From: Thalassia testudinum
Lineage: Eukaryota; Streptophyta; Magnoliopsida; Alismatales; Hydrocharitaceae
Reading direction: 5' to 3'
Length of the DNA stretch: 64,000 bases
Assembly (NCBI GenBank): GCA_037157565.1
Contig: JAZHRO010000073.1
Span: 18,296,501-18,360,500 of the forward strand
Shown piece by piece: positions 10,061 to 20,973 of the stretch (position 1 is the stretch's first letter; the number at the start of each line of letters is the position of its first letter). The notes below the pieces were generated by a model, which worked only from the letters and a program-made list of their open reading frames with translations, did not search any database and had not been told where the DNA came from. The position numbers were made by a program, and so were the translations under genes.

Positions 10061-10983
10061 GATCAAACAGGGAGGAAGGCGGAGGGAGACGACGTGTCTC
10101 CCTCGCCGGAGGATGGCCGGAAACAAGAACCCATACCGTCCGTGCGTTCGCACGGCCGGTATGGTGGGTTACAACGACCAGGGGGGTGTCCCTGCGACGG
10201 CTGACGACGTAGGGCACCCCCGGTTTACTTGCCAGGTCCCCCACCTCACCCTGCGCGGCGCCATGCTCCGCGCAAGGTCGCCGGAGCATGGTGCTGGCAG
10301 GTTTTGCAGGGGGGACCTGATGGCAAAGAACGAAGGAGAGTTAGGGGCCAAAATGTGAGGGTTCAAAAGTTGAGGGCCAAAGAGTAAATATATGAGGACC
10401 AAAGTGTAAAGTCGGTCAAGGAGGTTTCTTCTTAGGCTCAAGTTTTTATACATGACTAATTAGGACCTAAGGAATCTGATGGTGAATTTCATTTCCATAT
10501 TAAACCTTGTTTGACCGGTCAATTTACGCAAAAACCCAAATTAAGTTATTAATTGGGCATGGTTCTCAATGTAGGTCAAAAAGGGTTCTGAAGGCCAAAT
10601 TGAAGGTTCTAAACCATGGAGATTATTTTTCTATGAATTTTAGAGGGTTTATTCTATTTTTACTTTGCCTCGAACCTTGTGAATTGAAGTGGGTTGTTTT
10701 AGGGTTACAGATTATCATTTAGTTTCTTGGAATTGCTGTAGCCCTTGCTAGATCATTTCATCCCACTCTTATTCTTATTAAGCTGCTTTGACCTATGTTT
10801 GGGCCCTGAGTTACCCTGTATGCAGATTATACTGGTAAAATTGCATTTTTACCCCTTATGACTTGTTTTCTTCTCAAACTCAGGATTCTCTGAGTTAAGC
10901 CTTTCCTTGAGATATGTAGGAGCTTTTATCCTTTGTATTAGGTCAAAATGAGCTAGTTATGGCTCATGATGAGGTTCTCATCA

Positions 10984-12516
10984 TACCCCCATGCCTAGCT
11001 TTTGCTAGTCCCTTAGCAAAAACTTAAGGTTTCAACCCTTGTTCTAGACCATGAAGTTTTTAATAGTTTTAGATAAGTGCCTTTTTTATTTGAGCATAGA
11101 TTAGGTTAGAATGCTGACCATAGGCCTAAAAGGTACTCTAGTACTAATCAAGATCCAAATCTGTCTAGCCTTAGCCTCAGTCTTTTAGCAAAGGTTTTTA
11201 AGGCCCACAAGAACTAACCTAAGGTTTATTGGACTTCGTGGTTAAAGCACCCGTGCTTGAAATGATTTTAGCCCTGGCTCAGTTCGCAGTGCGTTTTGTA
11301 AGAGAGAGATAGAAAGTTTTTCTGTTTGGAGAGTTTTCTCTCTCTTTTTCTTTTTAGTTCTAGCCTAGGATTGGCTTTTCAACATGGTCTGTATCAGATT
11401 CCTTGCTCCCATCATCAATCCTCAAGGGTTCCTGGCGATCGATGCTTCGAGATAGCACCGCCCATGGCAACCCCCGGAACCCTGGCTATTGAGATTTCGA
11501 GATAATCCCATCCATGGTATTCCGTGGCCGAATCCAGACCCTGGCAATTGACACTTCGAGATAATGCCATCCATGGAATCTGAACCAGCAGAGTGCTTAC
11601 ATGCCCCCAGTAGGATATGTAAATATCCTAAGAGACAAGCACCGAGGAGATGATATTTTGTTACGCATCTTCGAGGGGATTTCCCGCCTCTCCGCGCTGG
11701 GAACTCGTCCAAATCAATCTTGTGTTGATCGGCCGCTCCTATTCTAGGTGATCTTTTCAGATTTTTGCGACGCTTCTGCGTGATTCTGATTTTTACGCTT
11801 ACTGAACCAGGCTGTGTGTGAGGTTAGGGTGCTTAGGTTACTGAGTCCCGTAAACCAAAAATTAGTTAACGAGGCCGAATACTCCCTAAGCCTTAGACCT
11901 AATACTTCAGCTTTTCATTTTCCTCAACCTCTTGAGGAGTGTCCAGATCTTAATGGGTACTAAGAGTCTATTCAAGAATGCCTAAGGTTTGCATTCTTTA
12001 CTAATCTCATTGTGCACTTTTCTTGAATGAGGTCTAGAACTTAAGTTAATTCCTTAGTTCCTTACTAATGACTATCACTTTTTCTCATAATTTTGTGCTC
12101 CTTTTTCATTTTGTTTCTTTTCTCCTTCACAAAATTTCCTTCTCCTCTTTTCCTCTTATTCTTTTTCGAAATTTTTTTTTTTTTTTTTTTTTTAAATTTT
12201 TATGGTGTTTTTGGCATATGTGAATTTTTTTGTTTGAAACCTTTTCTTACAAGTTTTGCACTTTCATACCCCCCCATGCCTAAGATTTGCAATGTCCTCA
12301 TTGTAACCTAGGGGTTTTTATTCAACTAAGTTCATACATTAGGATAGCTGTTTTGATGAATCTCAGATGCAAGCACCTGAGGTGGAGTTGGCTGCCCTAA
12401 AGTGTGAACTTCAAGTGCAAAAAAGCTGTCAGAACAAGTTTCAGGTTTTCAAAGAGAATGACGGGCTGCCTCCCGTTAAGCGCTGAGTTTTACGCCATCG
12501 GCTGGGCGCAATAAGC
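10984..12516 (-). other. Element C: 3' untranslated region with two polypurine-like tracts
   Basis: The polypurine tract ggcatgggggta (10984-10995, minus strand) abuts the 3' LTR and would prime plus-strand DNA synthesis. A second ggcatggggggg-type tract lies at about 12270-12281. Three copies of a 29-bp motif (TCGA...TTCGAGATA...CCATGG) occupy 11439-11467, 11489-11517 and 11548-11576. A T run of about 20 lies near 12172-12193. A small hairpin, ACGGG-CTGCCT-CCCGT, lies just beyond the pol stop near 12462-12477. No envelope-like frame is visible. Confidence 0.85.
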
Positions 12517-14598
12517 TCAAGGGGAAAGGAGGGTATAAGATGCCTCAGCCAAATTAGTAGAAGTTACATCAATGAACGGCTTGAGTCTCTGACCGTTCAC
12601 GATGAAAGGTTCAGAATCGTGGCTGAGTGGACTGATTTCGATTGCTCCATTTCCAAAAACCTGTCGGACCAAATATGGTCCGACCCACTTAGATCTCAGT
12701 TTTCCTGGGAAGAGATTGAGTCGGGCATTAAAGAGTAGGACCTTTTGACCAGGATGAAAGATCTTTCTCGAGATGTGTTTGTCGTGGAAGGCTTTAACCC
12801 GCTCCTTGTAGATTTGCGAGTTCTCGTACGCGTCTATGCGTAATTCATCGATCTCGCTGATTTGGAGTTTTCTGTGGGTCCCAGCCTTGGAAAGATCTAG
12901 ATTACAGTTCCGTACTGCCCAATAGGCTTTATGCTCCAGTTCGACGGGAAGGTGGCATGCCTTTCCGTACACCAGTCTAAAGGGAGACATGCCCAATTGG
13001 GTCTTGTGGGCGGTCCTATAGGCCCACAATGCTTCCGGAAGTCGGGACGACCAGTCCTTCCTGTCAGGTCGAACAGTGACTTGCAGGATTTTCTTGATCT
13101 CCCGATTAGACAGCTCAGCTAGACCATTAGTTTGGGGGTGGTAAGGAGTAGAGATTCGGTGAGACACCCCGTATTTGGTCATCAGTGACCTAAACTGAGC
13201 ATTTGTGAAATGGGTCCCCCCATCAGAGATTATTGCACGAGGAATCCCGAACCTTGAGAAATTGTGTTGATGAATGAATTTGAGAACGATTTTGTGATCA
13301 CAGGTTCGGGTCGGTATGGCTTCGATCCATTTGGACACGTAGTCCACAGCCAACAGAATGTATTCGAAACCATCCGAAACAGGAAAGGGGCCCATAAAAT
13401 CAATCCCCCAAACATCAAAGATTTCGCATACTAGAATCGGTTGCATAGGCATCATGTCGCGATGGCTCATGTTGCCCAAAGTCTGGCAACGACTGCATGC
13501 CTTGCAATGACTGTATGCGTCTTTGAACAGTGTGGGCCAGTAAAAGCCGCACTGGAGGACTTTTGATGCGGTTTTATGCCCGGCAAAATGGCCACCGCAT
13601 GCCTGGTCATGGCAGAAAGAGAGGATATTGTTGACTTCCCCTTCCGGGACACATCTCCGGATGATCTGATCGGCACCTATGCGGAAGAGGTACGGGTCTT
13701 CCCAAATGTAATACTTGGCATCGGAGCGTAATTTGTCTTTCTTGGCCTTCGGCCAATCGGACGGGGTCTGATGAGATGCCAAGTAATTTACAATATTAGC
13801 AAACCATGGAAGGCTAGTACCAATAGTCAGCAGGTGCTCATCGGGAAAATGCTCAGTGATGGGTCCGGAAGGGTCAATTATTTCAGAAGGAAGACGGGAC
13901 AAGTGATCAGCTACCACGTTTTGTTTTCCCGCTTTGTCGCGAATCTCAAGGTCAAATTCTTGCAACAGCAAGATCCATCGGATCAATCGAGGTTTCGCGT
14001 CCTTCTTTGCAAGGAGATGCCTCACAGCTGTGTGATCCGAGTATATGATGACATGGGAACCCAGAAGGTATGATCTGAACTTCTCTATGGCAAATACTAC
14101 AGCTAGCAGCTCTTTCTCAGTAACCGTATAGTTACGCTGAGCCTCATCGAGTGTTTTGCTGGCGTAGTAAATGACCACAGGTTTCTTGTCATTTTTCTGC
14201 CCCAAAACCGCTCCTACAGCGAAGTCGGATGCATCACACATGATCTCAAAGGGTTGAGACCAATCAGGGGACTGTAGGATCGGGGCTTGGGTGACTCGGT
14301 CACACAGGATTTCAAATGCTTGAGTGCATTCCTTGGAGATTTCGAAGGGAACATCCTTGGAGAGAAGAGTGGTCAGGGGGCGTGCGATTTTTGAAAAATC
14401 AGGGATAAATCGTCGATAAAAACCGACATGCCCTAAAAAGGATCGGATGTCCCTGATCGAGCTAGGCATAGGAAGGTGAGAAATCAGATTAACCTTAGCT
14501 CGATCCACTTGGATACCTTTCTCCGAAATTGAGTGTCCCAGGACAATTCCCTCAGGCACCATGAAATGGCTCTTTTCCCAGGAAAGAACCAAATTCAC
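12517..14598 (-). CDS. Element C: pol, second half (RT end, RNase H, integrase)
   Basis: This 693-codon frame continues the upstream gag-pol frame after one TAG. Residues 1-95 are the RT thumb and connection ([21 protein letters not shown]). RNase H covers about 115-235 with acidic residues D122, E163, D188 and D231 (MCDAS, TEKEL, YSDH, ADHLSRL). Integrase has an HHCC finger (H330, H337, C368, C371) and a core triad of D400 (GIDFMG), D459 (ISDGG) and E495, exactly 35 residues after the second D. A C-terminal domain with [12 protein letters not shown] follows (about 615-680). There is no chromodomain, as expected for Athila. The listed start is only where the frame reopens; the real protein is a polyprotein continuing from 14620-18402. 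Confidence 0.93.
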   Translation of the reverse strand: MNLVLSWEKSHFMVPEGIVLGHSISEKGIQVDRAKVNLISHLPMPSSIRDIRSFLGHVGFYRRFIPDFSKIARPLTTLLSKDVPFEISKECTQAFEILCDRVTQAPILQSPDWSQPFEIMCDASDFAVGAVLGQKNDKKPVVIYYASKTLDEAQRNYTVTEKELLAVVFAIEKFRSYLLGSHVIIYSDHTAVRHLLAKKDAKPRLIRWILLLQEFDLEIRDKAGKQNVVADHLSRLPSEIIDPSGPITEHFPDEHLLTIGTSLPWFANIVNYLASHQTPSDWPKAKKDKLRSDAKYYIWEDPYLFRIGADQIIRRCVPEGEVNNILSFCHDQACGGHFAGHKTASKVLQCGFYWPTLFKDAYSHCKACSRCQTLGNMSHRDMMPMQPILVCEIFDVWGIDFMGPFPVSDGFEYILLAVDYVSKWIEAIPTRTCDHKIVLKFIHQHNFSRFGIPRAIISDGGTHFTNAQFRSLMTKYGVSHRISTPYHPQTNGLAELSNREIKKILQVTVRPDRKDWSSRLPEALWAYRTAHKTQLGMSPFRLVYGKACHLPVELEHKAYWAVRNCNLDLSKAGTHRKLQISEIDELRIDAYENSQIYKERVKAFHDKHISRKIFHPGQKVLLFNARLNLFPGKLRSKWVGPYLVRQVFGNGAIEISPLSHDSEPFIVNGQRLKPFIDVTSTNLAEASYTLLSP

Positions 14599-14619
14599 AT
14601 CGATGCACCGCCTGAGTAT

Positions 14620-14622
14620 CTA
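14620..14622 (-). other. In-frame amber codon in the RT of element C
   Basis: TAG interrupts the frame between ...FDDCLQHLV and the RT thumb, 16 residues after the FMDD catalytic site. Seven sense codons follow before the listed start of the second frame, and no shift is involved. It is most simply a single nonsense substitution. Programmed readthrough is unlikely because the codon lies inside a folded enzyme domain. Confidence 0.9.
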
Positions 14623-17600
14623 GACCAAGTGTTGGAGGCAATCGTCGAATGATGCTCCGAAAACTGAAAAGTCATCCATGAAGACTTCCAGATAATCACC
14701 TACCATATCTGAGAATATGGCAAGCATGCATCGCTGAAAAGTAGCGGGTGCATTGCAAAGACCGAAAGGCATCCTTCGGAAAGCGTATGTTCCGAAGGGG
14801 CAGGTGAACGTGGTCTTTTCTTGGTCCTCAGGATGGATTGCCACCTGGTTATAACCGGAGTACCCGTCAAGAAAGCAGAAGAACCTATTTCCCGCTAGTT
14901 TTTCGAGAATTTGATCAATGAAGGGTAGTGGGAAATGATCCTTCTTCGTGGAGGAATTGAGTCGACGGTAATCTATACAGACTCTCCACGAGTTGGCTAA
15001 TCGGGTAGGAATGATTTCTCCGGTCTCAGTCGTTATAGTGGTGAGTCCTGCCTTCTTGGGCACGACCTGAATTGGGCTCACCCAACGACTATCGGAGATC
15101 GGGTAGATGATTCCGGCATCTAACCACTTGATGATCTCCTTTTTCACGACCTCCTGCAGATTGGGGTTTAAGCGTCTCTGCATTTCACGAGAAGGTCGTG
15201 TGCCCTCTTCTGAATAGATATGATGAGTACAATAAGAGGGACTTATTCCAGTCAAATCATCGAGAGTCCATCCGATGGCTCTGCGATGTTGCTGGAGGAC
15301 AACAATCAGACGGGATTCCTGTTCAGGACTGAGGTTGGAATTGATAATTATAGGAAGGGTCTGATTAGAACCCAAAAAGACGTATTTTAAGTGAGCAGGA
15401 AGGGGTTTCAGTTCGAGGATGGGGTTTTCAGCAGCAGCGGGTGGTTCAGTATAGATGTGAGGTTCAAGGGTGGGAGTTACTGGGTTGTTCACATCTGGAT
15501 TTGACTCCTCTGTTTGCGGGTCAAGATCCTTCTGTGGTTGATGAGGCATACTCGAGTCATTCTGGAGGTGTGATTCATCAACCAAAGTCTTGATGTCACA
15601 AATTTGCTCGATGACGCCGTAATTAATTCCTTGTTGGGCCTTAAATATATCAATTTTCAATGTTTGATCTCCAAACTTAAGCTCTATTTGGCCCTCCTCA
15701 CAGCTGATGTTGGCTCTAGCAGTAGCCAAGAAAGGTCTCCCTAGAATGATTGGTGTATCCCTAGGGTTCTCAGGTGCATCCATATCTAAGACTATAAAGT
15801 CCACTGGAAAATAGAAATCCCGCACTCTCACGATAACATCCTCGAGAATCCCTTTTGGTGACTTTATAGATCGATCTGCTAATTGTAATGTCACCTCGGT
15901 TGGTTTCAGCTCAGATTCTTCTAGATGGTCAAGTAAGGATGTGGGTATCAGATTTATAGATGCACCCAAGTCTAACAATGCTCTATCAAATTGGGTACCA
16001 CCTATCTTACAGGAGATCAGGGGAGTTCCAGGATCTTTTGCCTTGGGTGGGAGTCTACTAAGGATTACAGAGCTGGCTTGCTCTGACAGAACAATTGGGC
16101 TCCCTCCCTTGGTTCGCGGCTTACGCTGGGGTGTACATATATTCTTTAGAAATCGTGCGTAAGCTGGTACGTGGCGGATTGCATCCATCAAGGGGATGTT
16201 TATGTGGACCTGCTCAAAGAGCTTGACCAGGTCCTCCTCAGGGGCCACGGGTTTGGTGGTCTTCTTTCCCTTGGTCAGGGCCTCGGGAAACGGGATCTTG
16301 GTTGGTTCTTCTAGGATAGGTTCAGGTTGTGGATCTGGAACAGCGGTACCTTGGATAACTATCCTAGGGTCATGGTTATCAGGCTGGGAGTGGTTTGGAT
16401 AATGCGGGTCTTGAGTTGTCTTACCACTACGTGTTGTTACAGAATTTAATCCGGCCTGATTTTGGTTTGGGTTTGGTAGGAGGGGTGGCTGCTGCTGAAA
16501 TCCTGCATAAGAAGTTGAGGCTTCCATCTCGTCTGGAGATGGAGCAGTAGGAGCCTGATAAATCCATTGGGCGTGGCCTAAATTTGGATTCATAACGCGC
16601 TTCTGGGTTGGCATGTTATTTGGGTTAGGAAGAGGTTGGGAAGGGAGTGTGCCTGGTTGGCGAGAATTTGCCAACTGGGCCAGTTGAGTTTTAACTTCTG
16701 TAATCTCGTCCTTGTGCTGTTTTTGAATAGCCGCATTCATTTTTTGAATGTCAGCCAGAGTCTGAAGGATTAAGGACATTTGATCTTGATTTGGCCCTGA
16801 TGGATAAGTAGGGTTGGGCCGAGGCTGAGGCGGCTGGTAGTGACGAGAGGGCTGTGGGCGGGACTGAAAAGGTGGTCTTTGGGTTTGGGAATTTCCCGCC
16901 CACTGAAAATTGGGATGGTTTCGCCATCCAGGGTTGTAAGTGTTGGAGAATGGGTCGTTCTGGATGGCGTTGAGGTCCTCGCAGGTCTGAGGAACCTCCT
17001 GAGAATCAGGGAAAGGAGGAATGGAGTTCCCCCGGCTGGTGTAGAAAGGATCGGATGATCTTCCTGTCCAAGAATCAGATGGGGATGGATATGGATCCAT
17101 CCCAGGGGAGGATCGGTGGAGGATGTTTTGCACAGTCTCCTGTGTGGAAGGAGGTTGTGCAAAGGAGTTATGCGCAGAGGTGGCTCGCTGCAAGTGCTGA
17201 GTCAGCTCATCCACCTTCTTTTCAATGATTGAGACCTTGTCCAATCGACTGGCCATTAATTCCAGGTCGACTGATGCGGACAGGCCCTGCGTCTCATGTG
17301 CTCCCTTAAGATTTGTCGCTGCGTGGGTATTCGTCCTGTCGAATAATCCCATGGAGTCATTGTTGATGGAGTTCTCGCACATGTTTTCGAGAATCTCCCA
17401 TACGGTGTCTTCATGTTGACCCATGATGTTTCCTCCGCAAGTTGCATTGACGAAAAGGCGGATGTCCTCACGGAGTCCCTGGTAAAAAGATTGGACTTGC
17501 TCCCATTTAGGAACTCCGTGATGGGGGCACTTTCTCATGAGATCCTGAAAACGATCCCATGCCTCATGGAGAGGTTCTCCTGATTGTTGAGTGAAGTGTG

Positions 17601-18402
17601 TAATCTGATGGCGCAAGGCGTTGGTCCGACCAACGGGAAAAAACTTTTTCAAAAATTCGGATTGAAGTTCTTCCCAAGTGTTGATCGGCCGGGTCTGAGT
17701 TTGATACCAATGGGCGGCCTTGTCCATAAGAGAAAAGGAGAACATCTTCATGAGAAGAATATCCTGATTTTGCGCATCTGATCCAAAAGTGTGGGCCAGA
17801 TGCTTTAGCTGTTTGATGTGCTGGAAGGGATCTTCAGAATTAAGCCCATGGGATTTAGGTATAGCATGAATCATGTTGGGCTTTAGTTCGGAATCAGGTC
17901 CTCCAGTCGGGATTCTGACTCGAGGCTCAATGGCCACCGCAGCAGGATTGTAGTGGTCCCGCATCATAGGACGCTGTGGTGGGTGCACGAAGTTTTGGAA
18001 GAGGTCATTGAGTCGCTGGAGCTGGTGTTCCAGATTATTTTCTTCCTCAACTGGCTGAGCCATGATGGGGGAAGAAGAAGAACTTGGTTCTGAATCAGAA
18101 GAGAGAATAATGTGAGGGTGTTGCTGCACAAACACGGGCGTCGAGGCTTGGCCTTGACGAGAGTGAATTTCTAATGGAGGTCTTAAGGGTGGTCCTAGGG
18201 ACCTCCTTCCGTACATGCACAGTTGGGAGAGGTAAGTTAGAAGGTGCTGGATCCAATCAAGGCACCCAAAAATGTGTTGGGTGACTATAGAGGTACGGGG
18301 CAGATGGACCCCTTGATCAGAAAGATCGTCCACCTGAGAATTACCTGGGCAGCCAGAGAGGGAGAGTCCCGCGAAGACCCCTACACGGTAGAGCGTCCCC
18401 AC
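14620..18402 (-). CDS. Element C: gag-protease-RT polyprotein, first half
   Basis: This is a 1260-codon frame. The likely gag start is the ATG at 18061-18063 (residue 114, MAQPVEEENN), because the related gag of element D is open from the same point while its upstream frame is broken. The capsid-like region covers about 165-345 (EDPFQHIKQLKHL, AAHWYQT, FLKKFFPVGRTN, CPHHGVPKWEQV). A proline/glutamine-rich linker runs to about 690. The Athila block NIPLMDAIRHVPAYARFLK is at about 735-753. Protease has D811 in DLGAS and ILGRPFL near 886. RT runs from about 1070 with YRRLN, FCFLDGYSGYNQ, MPFGLCNAPATFQ and FMDD at 1241-1244. No CCHC knuckle is evident in gag. The frame ends at the TAG at 14620. 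Confidence 0.93.
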   Translation of the reverse strand: MGTLYRVGVFAGLSLSGCPGNSQVDDLSDQGVHLPRTSIVTQHIFGCLDWIQHLLTYLSQLCMYGRRSLGPPLRPPLEIHSRQGQASTPVFVQQHPHIILSSDSEPSSSSSPIMAQPVEEENNLEHQLQRLNDLFQNFVHPPQRPMMRDHYNPAAVAIEPRVRIPTGGPDSELKPNMIHAIPKSHGLNSEDPFQHIKQLKHLAHTFGSDAQNQDILLMKMFSFSLMDKAAHWYQTQTRPINTWEELQSEFLKKFFPVGRTNALRHQITHFTQQSGEPLHEAWDRFQDLMRKCPHHGVPKWEQVQSFYQGLREDIRLFVNATCGGNIMGQHEDTVWEILENMCENSINNDSMGLFDRTNTHAATNLKGAHETQGLSASVDLELMASRLDKVSIIEKKVDELTQHLQRATSAHNSFAQPPSTQETVQNILHRSSPGMDPYPSPSDSWTGRSSDPFYTSRGNSIPPFPDSQEVPQTCEDLNAIQNDPFSNTYNPGWRNHPNFQWAGNSQTQRPPFQSRPQPSRHYQPPQPRPNPTYPSGPNQDQMSLILQTLADIQKMNAAIQKQHKDEITEVKTQLAQLANSRQPGTLPSQPLPNPNNMPTQKRVMNPNLGHAQWIYQAPTAPSPDEMEASTSYAGFQQQPPLLPNPNQNQAGLNSVTTRSGKTTQDPHYPNHSQPDNHDPRIVIQGTAVPDPQPEPILEEPTKIPFPEALTKGKKTTKPVAPEEDLVKLFEQVHINIPLMDAIRHVPAYARFLKNICTPQRKPRTKGGSPIVLSEQASSVILSRLPPKAKDPGTPLISCKIGGTQFDRALLDLGASINLIPTSLLDHLEESELKPTEVTLQLADRSIKSPKGILEDVIVRVRDFYFPVDFIVLDMDAPENPRDTPIILGRPFLATARANISCEEGQIELKFGDQTLKIDIFKAQQGINYGVIEQICDIKTLVDESHLQNDSSMPHQPQKDLDPQTEESNPDVNNPVTPTLEPHIYTEPPAAAENPILELKPLPAHLKYVFLGSNQTLPIIINSNLSPEQESRLIVVLQQHRRAIGWTLDDLTGISPSYCTHHIYSEEGTRPSREMQRRLNPNLQEVVKKEIIKWLDAGIIYPISDSRWVSPIQVVPKKAGLTTITTETGEIIPTRLANSWRVCIDYRRLNSSTKKDHFPLPFIDQILEKLAGNRFFCFLDGYSGYNQVAIHPEDQEKTTFTCPFGTYAFRRMPFGLCNAPATFQRCMLAIFSDMVGDYLEVFMDDFSVFGASFDDCLQHLV

Positions 18403-19124
18403 GGGTTACAGGGTTTCCCCCACCCGACCTCTCTTGTCACTGCGGTTCCAGGTAGACCAGAATGGGGATCTTGACCTCTTAAGTCTACCAATTTTAAGAT
18501 CAGGGTGCTTAAGGTTTCACTTGAACTTTAGTCTTTTTAAGTGCAAAGAGTGACCTAATTTAAGGTTGGTTAACCCAAGGGGGTCAACTTTACCTCTTGT
18601 TTTCTTTGAGAGCTTTTTGGGTCCTTTCTTTTAGGGTTCAAGTGTTTAGAGAGAGCCAATTGTTTAGGATTTTTCTTGTTAATTATTTTCAATCAATGGC
18701 TTGGGCACACCTCTTTTGGATTTCCTCAATTCTTGATTAAGGGGTGTGTCTCTACTGAAATCCTAATGTTTGACCTTATGTTGGCTCTACTTGGTCCATT
18801 TAACTCTTTGTTGGGCAATTAGGGCTCAAGCAAGAATGTGTTAGCCCTTAAATAGCCTTAATAGTGTGCAGGAGTGATGAGTTGAAAACATGCAACTCTT
18901 TATGGTTACTAAGTATGGAAGACAGGTTAGCCCTATATTGCTTGTTCTTTTCTTTTCTTCCTCTTTAGAGTTTAGGGGTTAATAGTGAGAGGAAAAATTT
19001 ACCTGTCTTCGGAGTGGTTGTCGTGTGGTTGCTTGTCTTCTTGAGTTCCTGTAGCTGCACAAAAGAGAGGAGATTATCAGAAATTAAAAGAAACAGGAAT
19101 GTTTACCTCTAGAATAGCCGTTGC
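18403..19124 (-). other. Element C: 5' untranslated leader
   Basis: This 0.7-kb leader lies between the primer site and gag. Part of it (about 18244-18480, reaching into the annotated frame) recurs in element B at 22441-22675 and in element D at about 27185-27400, with shared agaattacctgggcagcca and ctacacggtagag stretches. The sequence is shared by elements with different coding content, so a packaging or dimerisation role is possible (inference). Confidence 0.7.
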
Positions 19125-19142
19125 TCCCCGGCAACGGCGCCA
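19125..19142 (-). promoter_or_regulatory. Element C: tRNA-Asp primer-binding site
   Basis: The plus strand reads TCCCCGGCAACGGCGCCA, identical over 18 bases to the 3' end (including CCA) of plant tRNA-Asp(GUC). Three bases separate it from the 5' LTR. tRNA-Asp priming is typical of Athila elements. Confidence 0.95.
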
Positions 19143-20047
19143 AAATGAAATGGTTGGTTCGGGACAACCGGGTTTTATTGTTATAACGTTGTAGTATAGC
19201 CAGTTATTACCAACATTTCAAATATATAAATTTTTTACTCGGAAAATAAAAGAGTTCCCGAGGTCGAACTCAGGGAGCAAGTTGTATTCTAGAGATATAC
19301 ATGTTTCTTTTACAAAATAAAGAAAGAGAGAGGGAAAGAATTTGTTGTTCTCTTTGTTTTCTCCTCGTGATGTTCTTCTTTCTTTCTTTCTTCAGATCTC
19401 CTACTTCTTCTTTGTTCTGCAGAGGTGATGCTCCTCTTTCTTTCTTCAGATCTCCTTCTTCTTCTTCCTTGGTTTCTGTCTTGGTCTCTCTTCTTTTCTG
19501 CAGTCTCTTCTGTGAAGGTTTCTTCTTGTTTCTCCTCCCTGCGGCTAAGTGTCAGCTTCTTCTTTTCTTTTTCAGCCAGGGACGTCACCCCTCCTTTCTT
19601 CTTTTCCCTTCAGGCCGTCGTCTGATTTCCAAATCAGACGACTTAACTACCTGTTGCTACAGTCGGCTTCCTTCTTCTTCCGCGGCTCTTCTTCTTCGCC
19701 TGTGCCTGCACACTTCAGAGTTTTTCGTCAGAGGCAAAACCTACTCTACCCTCCCCCCCCCCGCGTCTCTCTCTCTCTCTGAAACCACTCTTAGGAAAGC
19801 TCTCCCAGAGCTGCCGGGTAACCGGGTTCGGGTCAGGCCCGGGTCCAGGCCCACCGACGTGCGTGGTGGGCGAGGAGTGCAGGTCAGTCTTAAGTCGGGT
19901 CGGGTCGGGTCAGGTCAGGTCCGCGGGGCGTGAGCGCGGACGAGACCGGGTAACCGGGCGGGTGAAGGGGACCTCACCCCGTGTGCTGAGGCAGTAAGCC
20001 TCCAGCACTTTTGCATCTTACGTCGCTGCGACTCTTCAGGCTTTTCC

Positions 20048-20072
20048 GAGGTGGGACTAAATGTCCCACCTC
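20048..20072. other. Perfect hairpin in LTR C (right copy)
   Basis: It has the same 10-bp arms and AT loop as at 9135-9159. It lies in the transcribed R-U5 part of the 5' LTR if the TATA box at 20964-20973 is used. Confidence 0.85.
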
Positions 20073-20963
20073 AATTGCGCGCCCGCAGCGGGGAAATCAG
20101 CGGGAGATTGCGGCGTCACGCGAAGCTTTCTGCCTTAGCTGCGAGCCTGGTGTTTTGCCAAAACGCCTCGCAAGGCCTGGGAGTTGAATCTGGGCGTGGC
20201 GCTGAGCGTGGCGCGCCTGTAGCTGCAGGCGGAAGCAGTTCCTCCTGCGCGGCAATGGCGGCGGAGGTCGGGTGGTCTGTTCACAAGAAAACGGCCTCTC
20301 GGCCTAATCAGAAAGTGCCAGGAGCTTCGCCAAGGTGCGGCGAAGCTCGTGTGGGTGGTGGCGAGGCGCGGGGCGGCGTGCGAGGGCTGCCCTAGGTCGG
20401 ACTGTGGGTCGGAGGATGGGTCTGTTCGGTGGGGTTGCAGAGGGTGATGTGGGGGAAGTGGCAGGGCGGGGGTTGATCAGGGTGAGGAGGCGGAGGTCCT
20501 GCGGTGGTCGGCGAGCCGTGTGGGTCGCTGAGGTGATGGGAGCGGCTCGCCGGAGGGTGGTCGGAGACGAAGGGGGTGACGATGGTCAGGGTCGGTCGAG
20601 GGCTTAATTGAATAAATTGAAAGCGGGGAAAGAAAAAGGAGAAGAAGGGGAGTAGCTCTAGCTTACTTGCAGGGACGAAGGGGGAGGAACAGGGCGACAG
20701 TCGTATCGACTGTCGCCGGAGAAGACGATGCTCAAGGAAAGGGGCGGCGGCGAGCAGAGAGCCGGAGAGGCGCCAGCTGGGTGCGGCGTGGCGCGGGAAG
20801 AGCAGGGGAGGAAGTCTCTGCAGCTGGTATTGCGGCAGAGCGAAGAGGTGGAGGGGGAGGAAACCGCCGGAGCTGGTGAGCGTCTGCCGGAGGAAGAAGA
20901 GAGGAAAGTTGGGGATTTTCTCCGTCAGATCCAGGCTGCCCCGGTCGGTGGAGCAACGGGGGG

Positions 20964-20973
20964 TATTTATAGG
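20964..20973 (-). promoter_or_regulatory. TATA box of the 5' LTR of element C
   Basis: The minus strand reads CCTATAAATA. This copy is the one positioned to start the genomic transcript of element C. Confidence 0.65.

Larger units (their letters stand above)
8234..10983 (-). repeat. Element C: 3' LTR
   Basis: The LTR is 2750 bp with TGAAATGG..CTCATCA ends on the plus strand. The TATA box is at 10051-10060, the perfect hairpin at 9135-9159, the U5 signature gaggtcgaactcagggagca at 8348-8367 and the tRNA-Asp-like 13-mer at 8275-8287. A CT-rich zone covers 8449-8690 and a C run lies near 8841-8850. Many open frames on both strands recur unchanged in the other LTR and in solo LTR H because they are repeats, not genes. 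Confidence 0.95.

Noticed and set aside
9138..10358. Several overlapping GC-rich open frames of 70-224 codons on both strands, repeated at 20051-21286 and 52690-53925
   Set aside because: They recur because they lie in LTR C and its copies. They overlap each other on both strands, show no domain, and fall in promoter and R-U5 DNA.
14596..14622. Programmed stop-codon readthrough or frameshift between two separate genes in element C
   Set aside because: The break lies inside RT, just after FMDD, with no shift. Athila gag-pol is normally one frame, so a nonsense mutation is simpler.
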